Origin: DASRAP01 sp035277145
GTDB lineage: Bacteria; Gemmatimonadota; Gemmatimonadetes; Gemmatimonadales; Gemmatimonadaceae
Direction of reading: 5' to 3'
Assembly (NCBI GenBank): GCA_035277145.1
Contig: DATELA010000056.1
Location: 1 to 24,894, forward strand
DNA: 24,894 nucleotides
This document shows, one piece after another, positions 1 through 6,549 of the stretch (within the stretch, counting starts at the first letter, position 1; the number at the start of each line of letters is the position of its first letter). The notes beneath the pieces are model-generated. The model was not told the DNA's origin, did not search any database, and saw nothing but the letters and a program-made list of their open reading frames with translations. The translations under genes and the position numbers were made by a program.

Positions 1-91
1 TGAGGGGTGGGGGGTGAGGGGTGAGGGGGGATGAGGGTGAACTAAAGGGGATGTATGCTTAGCCCCGAACGCCAAGCCCTGAGCCCCGAGC
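1..91. repeat. G-rich TGAGGGG heptamer array followed by a C-rich stretch
   Basis: Bases 1-40 are built from near-perfect copies of TGAGGGG/TGGGGGG and contain five runs of three or more G, enough for a possible G-quadruplex on the plus strand. Bases 60-91 have the opposite skew and repeat AGCCCYGA-like octamers, roughly the reverse complement of the first part. The whole stretch lies directly upstream of the amine oxidase ATG, and no clear Shine-Dalgarno sequence is visible there. The array may continue beyond the left edge. Its function is unknown. Confidence 0.6.
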
Positions 92-92
92 G

Positions 93-1997
93 ATGAATAC
101 CGCAAACACGTTGTGCGCATTGGTGAGTGTTGGCTTCCTCACTACCACTGCATCCGCGCAGTCGTCGCGCCATGCACTCGATCCGTTGTCCGGCGGCGAG
201 ATCACGAGCGCAGTATCGATTCTCAAATCGTCCGGCAACGTCACGCCGCAGGCGCGGTTTGGAACAATCAGCGTGCAGCCGCAGGCGAAGACCGCGCCGG
301 CAGCGGCGCGCGCGGCGCGTATTGTGGGATTCGATTGGTCGAACAATCGCGCATTCGTTGCGGTCGTAAACCTCGCAACGAATCGCGTGGAATCGTGGGC
401 CGTCGTCGACAGTGAACCGCCGATGCGCCTGCTGTCGATTCGCCGCGCGGAAGAAGCGGCGCACAACGATCCGCGGTGGGTCGCAGCGATGCGCGCACGT
501 GGCATTGATACCGCGCGCGTCAACGTGCTCGTGTCGTTGCCGGAACGCGCGAAGCTTCCGCGCACCGGCACCGACAGAACGGTTGGTGTTTCGAACTGGT
601 ATCGCGACGGCGGCGCGCAGTCGAGTGGCGTGGACGGCATCGGCATGCGCGTGAACCTCACGCAAGCGCGCGTCATTGAATTCAACGATGCCGGTGGCAA
701 GCCGGCCGCGCGTAACACCGATCCTTCGGACGGCCCGCTTGCTTCGCGTCGGCCGCTCTCGCCGCTGCGCATCGAACAGCCTCAAGGTTCAGCGGCGCGC
801 ATCACCGGCAACGCAATTGCGTGGGACAATTGGACGCTCCGCGTTGGCGTCGATCCGCGCCGCGGCATCGAAATACACGACGTCGCGTTCACCGACGGCA
901 ATCGCCGGCGATCCGTGCTGTACAGTGGATCGATTACCGAGATCGTGGCGCCGTACGGGAGTCCGAGCTTCGCAACGTGGTATCCGCGCGATGAAGGCGA
1001 CTATGGCATGGGCATTTACAGCATGTCGTCGACCGTGGAGAACAACGATGCGCCGTCGAATGCCGCGTTCATCAACGCGACGATGCACGATCATGAGGGG
1101 CGCCCCATCGCGGTTCCACGCGCGATCGCCGTGTACGAGCGCGACGGCGGAATGCTGTGGCGTCACGCCAATCAATCGCGTCGCGGCCGCCAGCTCGTCG
1201 TGAGTGGGCACTCGACGATCGACAATTACGACTACCAGTTCAGCTGGATCTTCAGTCAGGATGGATCGATCGAGGCTGAAGTTGTGTTGTCCGGAATCAT
1301 GAACGTCGGCGGTTCGCCGAACACGCGAGACACGTCACGCGCCGGGGGGCACACGCACTTCAGTCATCTCGTCGCGCCAAACGTGTTCGCGCCGAATCAC
1401 CAACACTTCTTCGGTTATCGTCTCGATTTCGATGTCGACGGCACACAGAACACGGCCTACCAATTGGATACGCGAGCGCCGGCGCGCGGCACGGATAATC
1501 CGAAAGGTGAATGGTTCGGTATGAGCGAAGTTCCGCTTACGAGTGAGCGCGGCGCGATTGCTGATGTTTCGTTTGCAACCGCTCGTTCCTGGCGCATCGC
1601 GAACACGCACGAACGTAATGCGCTCGGACAGTTCACGAGTTACGCACTTGTTCCCGGTGCTGCCGCGCCCGCATTCCCCCTGCCGGAGTCAGCGCCGATG
1701 CGCATGTCGGGATTCATCGCGCATCAAGTGTGGGTAACACCCAATTCGCCGGACGAACTGTACGCCGGCGGTGAATTCCAGAATCTTGGTCGCGACAACG
1801 AAGGCTTGCCGGCGTGGACGCGCGCCGATCGTCCGCTCGCCGATAAGGACGTCGTGCTCTGGTACACACTCGGCGTCACGCACATTCCGCGCCCAGAGGA
1901 TTGGCCGATCATGCCCGCGCATCGCGCGAGCTTCAAGCTGATTCCGGCGTCGTTCTTTGCGCGCAATCCGGCGATGGAGATACCGGCAAACCGCTAG
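93..1997 (+). CDS. Secreted copper amine oxidase (primary-amine oxidase, TPQ cofactor)
   Basis: This 634-residue protein resembles quinone-copper amine oxidases, which oxidise primary amines to aldehydes and release ammonia and hydrogen peroxide. Residues 1-23 form a signal peptide ending in ASAQ, so it should act in the periplasm or outside the cell. The active site looks complete. Tyr379 in NYDY is the precursor of topaquinone. The copper ligands are His436 and His438 (NHQHFF) and His597 (GVTHIPRPEDWPIMP). The likely catalytic base is Asp300 in DEGDYGMG. Spacing between these residues matches the well-known E. coli enzyme as I recall it. The protein lacks obvious room for the extra N-terminal domain of the E. 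coli enzyme. No amine transporter or aldehyde dehydrogenase is adjacent. Its stop codon overlaps the convergent DUF3006 stop by four bases. Confidence 0.93.
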   Translation: MNTANTLCALVSVGFLTTTASAQSSRHALDPLSGGEITSAVSILKSSGNVTPQARFGTISVQPQAKTAPAAARAARIVGFDWSNNRAFVAVVNLATNRVESWAVVDSEPPMRLLSIRRAEEAAHNDPRWVAAMRARGIDTARVNVLVSLPERAKLPRTGTDRTVGVSNWYRDGGAQSSGVDGIGMRVNLTQARVIEFNDAGGKPAARNTDPSDGPLASRRPLSPLRIEQPQGSAARITGNAIAWDNWTLRVGVDPRRGIEIHDVAFTDGNRRRSVLYSGSITEIVAPYGSPSFATWYPRDEGDYGMGIYSMSSTVENNDAPSNAAFINATMHDHEGRPIAVPRAIAVYERDGGMLWRHANQSRRGRQLVVSGHSTIDNYDYQFSWIFSQDGSIEAEVVLSGIMNVGGSPNTRDTSRAGGHTHFSHLVAPNVFAPNHQHFFGYRLDFDVDGTQNTAYQLDTRAPARGTDNPKGEWFGMSEVPLTSERGAIADVSFATARSWRIANTHERNALGQFTSYALVPGAAAPAFPLPESAPMRMSGFIAHQVWVTPNSPDELYAGGEFQNLGRDNEGLPAWTRADRPLADKDVVLWYTLGVTHIPRPEDWPIMPAHRASFKLIPASFFARNPAMEIPANR

Positions 1998-2296
1998 AGC
2001 TCCACGTCTCCGCCGGCATCGGTACGCTTGAGATTGTCGACGCGCTTCTGCAAGTCCTCTCTGCGTCGGCGCTCTTCTTCTTTGTCGCGGAGCGCCGTCT
2101 TCCACTCCGGTTTTCCCTTCGCACCGACGACAACGCGAATGACAGCGCCCTCGGCGCGGCAGTCGGGTGGAAGTGTCTGCGTCTGGACGTCGTGCGCGTT
2201 GCCATCGTCGTCGATGACGACAACCGTCGCACCTTCGCGCCGGTCGACGACAAACAGGAGTGTTTCGTGACGAACGTTTCCAGTCTTCTTGTTCAT
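1994..2296 (-). CDS. DUF3006 family protein
   Basis: This is a 100-residue protein. Its first half fits the small beta-barrel-like DUF3006 pattern (LLFVVDRREGATVVVIDDDG, then LPPDCRAEGAVIRV). The second half is a highly charged, probably helical tail (residues about 65-95, rich in E, K and R). No signal peptide is visible. The start ATG overlaps the stop of the metallo-beta-lactamase gene as ATGA, so the two are probably translationally coupled. DUF3006 genes are recurrent neighbours of ComEC-like metallo-beta-lactamase genes in other bacteria, which supports the call. The biochemical role is unknown. The 3' end overlaps the convergent amine oxidase gene by four bases. Confidence 0.75.
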   Translation of the reverse strand: MNKKTGNVRHETLLFVVDRREGATVVVIDDDGNAHDVQTQTLPPDCRAEGAVIRVVVGAKGKPEWKTALRDKEEERRRREDLQKRVDNLKRTDAGGDVEL

Positions 2297-3171
2297 TGAC
2301 GCTGTGCCGCAGGCGCGCGCGAGGTTCGCACGGTGAAGGTGCCGTCGGTTCGAGCTGCTATTTCGATATCACCATCCCGGTCCGTTCGGTAGACCTTGGC
2401 GCCGGATGCGAGCCATGAATTGACGACGCGCGGCGCGGGGTGACCGTACCCATTGGGCGTGGCGACTGAGACAACGACGATCTTCGGGCTCGCCGCGCGC
2501 ACCAAGTCTTCCGACCAGCCGTTCCAGCTCCCGTGGTGTGCGGCCTTCACCATCGACACCTTGGGGATCTTTCCGGCGCGAATCCATGCGCCGAGTTCGG
2601 CGAGTTCGGAGTCGCCGGTATAGAGCGCGGAGAATTTGCCGTACTCGATGATGACACCGACAGAATTATTGTTCTGGCTGCTGTCGACGCCGGGCAAGCC
2701 AAGCACGCGCACACGCACTGAGCCGACCGTGATGGTGCGTTCCGTTGCCGTGAGATAGCGCAGGCCCGGTTCACGCTGCACCGCCGCGAGCGTCGAGCGA
2801 TAGGCCGCCGTGGTGTGCGCGATTCCGTTGTCGAGGTACGCACGCACGACCGCTGCCGCCAGCACGCCCGGCATTCCGCCGATATGGTCGGCGTGATTGT
2901 GTGAGGCGATGACGAGGTCGATGGTGTCGATGCGCTGACTACGCAGCGCCGTGGCGACCGAGGCGTAGTTCGCGCCGGCATCTATCAGAATGCGCTTCCC
3001 TTCCGGCGTCGTGATCAGCGCTGCGTCGGCCTGACCAACGTCGATCTGGATAATGCGTAGCGTGGGCGGCGCAGCCGTTGCTGCGACGACTGTCTGCGCC
3101 TGTTGTTCATCGAGCGCGCATGCTGCGACCAGCAGCAGCGACGCGAGGAACAGCTTCAGGGAATGGCGCAT
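2293..3171 (-). CDS. ComEC/Rec2-like metallo-beta-lactamase-fold lipoprotein
   Basis: This 292-residue protein has the metallo-hydrolase fold of the ComEC C-terminal domain but none of the ComEC membrane channel. The N-terminus is a lipoprotein signal with lipobox VAAC (Cys18), so it is probably anchored in a membrane. Domain landmarks are IDVGQADAALI near residue 43, the metal motif SHNHADH (His91, His93, Asp95, His96), YTGDSE (Asp187) and AAHHGSWNG (His212, His213). This subfamily is thought to include secreted nucleases or phosphodiesterases, but the substrate here is unknown. It lies 22 bp after the DUF2779 nuclease gene and overlaps DUF3006 by ATGA, suggesting a nucleic-acid-related operon. 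A competence role is unsupported because no other com genes are present. Confidence 0.87.
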   Translation of the reverse strand: MRHSLKLFLASLLLVAACALDEQQAQTVVAATAAPPTLRIIQIDVGQADAALITTPEGKRILIDAGANYASVATALRSQRIDTIDLVIASHNHADHIGGMPGVLAAAVVRAYLDNGIAHTTAAYRSTLAAVQREPGLRYLTATERTITVGSVRVRVLGLPGVDSSQNNNSVGVIIEYGKFSALYTGDSELAELGAWIRAGKIPKVSMVKAAHHGSWNGWSEDLVRAASPKIVVVSVATPNGYGHPAPRVVNSWLASGAKVYRTDRDGDIEIAARTDGTFTVRTSRAPAAQRQ

Positions 3172-3193
3172 CGTGTGAAGCTACGCGCGTGCG

Positions 3194-4696
3194 TCACTGC
3201 TCCGCAGCGATTTCCATCAATCGTTCGACCAGACGCACCGTTGCGAACGTGTCGCGCTCGCAGTAATCCAGCAGATCGCGTCGCGTTTTGTCGCGTTCCG
3301 CGCGCGGAATGCGTCCGGAGACAAACAGAAGCCGCGCAATCTCGACGCTCGCCACTTTGCCGTCGACGATCACGAGATCGCTATAGCTCAGCTCGGGCAC
3401 GAGCGGCGTCAGGATGTATTTGAGCGAGAAGCTCCCGCGAAACCCCGGGTGATACACGTTGTTCGCGATCACCGGGTTGAGATCCCACAGCTTGGCGCGC
3501 AGTGCATTGAGGTGTTCCGCGAGGTGCGGCAGGTGTTCGGCGAGTTCCTTGATGCGCGTGCCTTCGAAACTCGTGTAGACCACCACGCGATCGGCGTTCT
3601 TCGTCGCATTGATCATTGCGCGCGCAATTGGTTCGCGCGGATCATCCGGTGGCAAAGTCGGATTGTCGGGACCTTCGGCGAGGAATTCCGCGTGCGTGCG
3701 TTCGCCGTTGCGTGTGCGTTCGTGATAGCTGAATTGCGCGGCGGCCTGTCGCCACGGACCGAGGCCGTTCCACGCGGGAATTGCGCGGCCAACAGTTTCG
3801 AAGTCGAGAAAGCCGAGCCGTTCTGATTCGATGGCCGGACGTAACGCTTCGAGCAGGCCGCGTTCGATGATCATGCGACCTTCGCGCTGCGCGCGCATCT
3901 GCCGCTGTTGCTTTGGATTCAGTTTGGTCGACGCAGGAATAGCCGACATCGTATGCACACCGCTCGACATCCACTGCATTGTTTTCACCGGCCCAACGCC
4001 AAGCAGGTTGCTGATGTGGTCGGGGTTGTCGGGCCAGCAGCGTTTGTGAAACGGACATCCATCGTCGCTGCGAAACCAGCAGTGCGAACCGACGGGATAG
4101 ACGGGCAACTGACCATCGAGCACCGCGAGTTGCTCGGCGATGCGATGCGGGACGAGCGGCGTCAACGCTTCAACTTCGGCGGTGACGTCTTCACGCACGA
4201 ACAACGGCATGCCACCGGGATGGCGATACTCGCCGTTGAGATGCATGACTTCGGCGCGCGTGACGCGCAGACCGCTCGCGCGCAGCACGTGCAGTTGCAC
4301 CGCGAGATCGGGGATGTGAAAGTCTTTGACGCTGTTACTCGATTTGACTTCGATGACGGTCCACGCGCCGTCGTCGTTACGCTCGAGCACGTCGATCGCG
4401 CAAAACACATCGTCGGCTTCGAAGCACGCTTCGAACAGCGCGGGCGCGCCACCGTCGATTGCGCGCATCGTTTGCACGACGCGCTCAGGATCGTAGCGCT
4501 CGCCCTCGATCAGAACTCCGTCGGGCCACTCCTCGCGCGCGCGCTCACCAACGAGTTGTCCTTGATCGAACAGGTCGCGCAGCACAACGTCCGGCTCGAG
4601 CTCTTTCGCGTTCGGCTCATGCACCTGCCACCAGAGCAGCTTGGGGCACTGCCAGCCGGCGAGAAATCGGGACTTGGAGAGAGCGGGCACGGGCAA
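3194..4696 (-). CDS. DUF2779 protein: Cas4/RecB-like nuclease fused to DEDD exonuclease-like domain
   Basis: This 500-residue protein appears to join two nuclease folds. The N-terminal half resembles Cas4/RecB PD-(D/E)XK enzymes, with Asp102 and EVK (Glu116, Lys118) as catalytic residues, followed by Gln134. Cys17 near the N-terminus and Cys206, Cys214 and Cys220 could bind an iron-sulphur cluster, as in Cas4 and AddB. The C-terminal half matches DUF2779 and looks like a DEDD 3'-5' exonuclease, with FLDFE (Asp298, Glu300), Asp405 and Tyr478-x3-Asp482. The start is TTG at 4696, or GTG at 4690. A stop codon lies eight codons further upstream and no Shine-Dalgarno is visible, because the leader is made of the 16-bp array. 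Cys17 requires one of these early starts. DNA repair or defence is possible, but no cas or restriction genes are nearby. Confidence 0.83.
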   Translation of the reverse strand: MPVPALSKSRFLAGWQCPKLLWWQVHEPNAKELEPDVVLRDLFDQGQLVGERAREEWPDGVLIEGERYDPERVVQTMRAIDGGAPALFEACFEADDVFCAIDVLERNDDGAWTVIEVKSSNSVKDFHIPDLAVQLHVLRASGLRVTRAEVMHLNGEYRHPGGMPLFVREDVTAEVEALTPLVPHRIAEQLAVLDGQLPVYPVGSHCWFRSDDGCPFHKRCWPDNPDHISNLLGVGPVKTMQWMSSGVHTMSAIPASTKLNPKQQRQMRAQREGRMIIERGLLEALRPAIESERLGFLDFETVGRAIPAWNGLGPWRQAAAQFSYHERTRNGERTHAEFLAEGPDNPTLPPDDPREPIARAMINATKNADRVVVYTSFEGTRIKELAEHLPHLAEHLNALRAKLWDLNPVIANNVYHPGFRGSFSLKYILTPLVPELSYSDLVIVDGKVASVEIARLLFVSGRIPRAERDKTRRDLLDYCERDTFATVRLVERLMEIAAEQ

Positions 4697-4700
4697 AAAA

Positions 4701-5060
4701 CTAACGACGATAACGACTTACGACGATAACGACTTACGACGATAACGACTAACGACGATTACGACTAACGACGACGACGACTAACTACGACTACGACTGA
4801 CTACGACGACGACGAACTGCGACGGGGGTGAGGGGGCTAGCGCTCGCTCCTGTCGCTTCTGTCGTCATCGTTTCTAGCAGTCATCGTTTTTAGTCGTTCT
4901 CGTTTTCAGTCGTTCTCGTTTTCAGTCGTTCTCGTTTGTAGTCGTTCTCGTTTTCAGTCGTTATCGTTTTCAGTCGTTATCGTTTTCAGTCGTTATCGTT
5001 TTCAGTCGTTCTCGTTTTCAGTCGTTCTCGTTTTCAGTCGTTCTCGTTTTCAGTCGTTTT
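4701..5060. repeat. Mirrored array of 16-bp units, two arms in opposite orientation
   Basis: This 376-bp gap between two minus-strand genes contains no gene. The left arm (4701-4828) has eight 16-bp units, for example CTTACGACGATAACGA. The right arm (4862-5053, plus a partial unit to 5060) has twelve units such as TCGTTATCGTTTTCAG and TCGTTCTCGTTTTCAG. The reverse complement of the right unit matches the left unit at 13 of 16 positions, so the arms form an imperfect inverted repeat around a G-rich spacer (4829-4861). Each unit looks like a dimer of an 8-bp ancestor (ctaacgac plus gataacga). Three identical TTATCG units sit together at 4958-5005 among TTCTCG units, a sign of recent tandem expansion. 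A transcript could fold into a long hairpin. There are no CRISPR-like spacers. Confidence 0.9.
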
Positions 5061-5072
5061 GGTGCCCGCGGT

Positions 5073-6323
5073 TCACCTCCGCACGTGATCTATCGCCTTC
5101 TCCAGCGCTGCGTCCCAGCCGCGCGCGAGGAAATAGTCCGGTTCGGGGCGCACCAACACTTCCGGCTGCACGCCGGCCACTCCGATCGCCTGACCGTTTG
5201 GCTGCAGCGACGCGAGCGCCGTAAACGTCACCTTCAGCTGCGACACAGGAAGCGTGACGCTGACATGCGGCGCCACGCCACCGGCGCTCGGCGTTCCCAT
5301 CAGCGTCACGTCCGGTTTGTCTTTGAACGCAGCTGCGAATGCCTCGGTCGTACCCATGCTTCCTTCATCGAGCAGGATCACGACGGGTTTGCCATACACG
5401 AACGCGTTCGTGCTGCGTGCGGCAGCGGTGTCCGCTGAGAAGTAGGGCAGCAGCGCGCGGAGCGCTTCGCGATTGCCTCCGCCATTGCCGCGAACGTCGA
5501 TCACGAGGCCACGCGTTTCGCGGAATTGCGGCATCCACGTGGCGATTTCGTTCGCGGCGTAATCATCCATCAACGGAATACGCAGATATCCAACATTGCC
5601 ATACATCACGCGGCTCACCGACGACGGCCACACGACGGAACCCGTCATGCGCGGTGAAACGGCCATTGTCACGCGGCGCGTGCTGCGTCCGTCGCGCGAT
5701 TCCACATCGATCGTCACGCTGTCCGGCGCCGGCAGCCCCATCATGGCGCGCATGAACTGCACGTTTTGTATGTGGCGAAGCTGTCCGCGCCACATCCGCT
5801 GCGGTGAAGCTTTCGGCACGAGCCGTTCCGCTGCCTCCAGCCATTCTTCGATAGGACGTCCGTCGATGCGCGCGACGTACGGACGATACGGATCCACGAG
5901 ACTGACACGATCTATGCGAACCGCGACCACACGATCGTCGGTGGACTCGAGATAGAACGGCAGATCGCCGGGCGGAAAATCCATGCCCTTCACGCACGCT
6001 GCGCCGTCGGTGAGCCCCGCGACGATCTTGAGCACTTCGATGCCGAACGTGAGGCGGCTCATCCCAGTCGCACCGCGTGCGCGCAGCGTGTCGAGCAACA
6101 CGCGATAATCTGCGTCGGCCGACTTGAGATACGCGGGCCGGTTTTTCAGTTCCAGTTGCAACGCATCGAGATCGCGATCGATCTCCGCCGCAGTCAAACT
6201 GGTCGGGAGGCTTCGCTCGCTCGCGGCGCGCGCTTCACTGGCAGGCGTCTGCGACGCGAGTCGCTGCAATGGGAGGACGGCGACTGCGACGAGGACTGCG
6301 ACAGCCAGGCGGCGGCGAAGCAC
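5073..6323 (-). CDS. S41 (tail-specific protease) family protein, possibly inactive
   Basis: This 416-residue protein has a signal peptide (residues 1-25, ending near LASQ). Its C-terminal half matches the S41 core: GYLRIP near 245, TRGLVIDVRGNGGG near 270-283, and GSMGTTEAFAAAFKD at 321-335. By my alignment to E. coli Tsp (SASASE, Ser430), the nucleophile position falls on Gly324, with Ser322 two residues earlier. The lysine position falls on Gly349. The Asp335 position is kept. The protein may therefore be a pseudopeptidase or use a shifted serine. The region around residues 140-225 may hold a degenerate PDZ-like domain. The start is GTG at 6323, and no strong Shine-Dalgarno is visible. The gene is flanked on both sides by mirrored 16-bp arrays. 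Confidence 0.8.
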   Translation of the reverse strand: MLRRRLAVAVLVAVAVLPLQRLASQTPASEARAASERSLPTSLTAAEIDRDLDALQLELKNRPAYLKSADADYRVLLDTLRARGATGMSRLTFGIEVLKIVAGLTDGAACVKGMDFPPGDLPFYLESTDDRVVAVRIDRVSLVDPYRPYVARIDGRPIEEWLEAAERLVPKASPQRMWRGQLRHIQNVQFMRAMMGLPAPDSVTIDVESRDGRSTRRVTMAVSPRMTGSVVWPSSVSRVMYGNVGYLRIPLMDDYAANEIATWMPQFRETRGLVIDVRGNGGGNREALRALLPYFSADTAAARSTNAFVYGKPVVILLDEGSMGTTEAFAAAFKDKPDVTLMGTPSAGGVAPHVSVTLPVSQLKVTFTALASLQPNGQAIGVAGVQPEVLVRPEPDYFLARGWDAALEKAIDHVRR

Positions 6324-6413
6324 GGTGTGATCCCAACGGAGGGAGGCCGTATTTAGACTCGACCACCTTGCTGAGGGTTGGGGATGGTGGGGCGAGCCGT
6401 GATGCCAGCACCG

Positions 6414-6549
6414 CTAACGAAGAGAACGGCTAACGACGATTGGGACTAACTACGATCACGACCAACAACGATTACTACTACAAACGAGAACGACCAACCA
6501 CGAGAGGGCGTAGTTAGTCGTTCTCGTGTTTAGTCGTTATCGCTCTCCG
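6414..6549. repeat. Second mirrored 16-bp array, overlapping the end of the amidohydrolase gene
   Basis: Six degenerate 16-bp units run from 6414 to 6509 (for example CTAACGACGATTGGGA, CTAACTACGATCACGA, CTACAAACGAGAACGA). After a short spacer come two units in the opposite orientation, at 6518-6533 and 6534-6549 (TCGTTCTCGTGTTTAG, TCGTTATCGCTCTCCG). The period and core sequence match the array at 4701-5060. The last unit runs into the 3' end of the amidohydrolase gene, and its GATAACGA core supplies the TAA stop (6537-6539). The rest of the 213-bp intergenic gap (6324-6413) shows nothing I recognise. Confidence 0.85.

Noticed and set aside
4701..5060. CRISPR array
   Set aside because: The 16-bp units are directly adjacent with no unique spacers, and no cas gene is present. 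The DUF2779 protein has only a distant Cas4-like domain.
4701..6549. Insertion sequence carrying the S41-like gene between the two mirrored arrays
   Set aside because: There is no transposase, no target-site duplication and the array ends are not identical. A cassette remains possible but cannot be called a mobile element.
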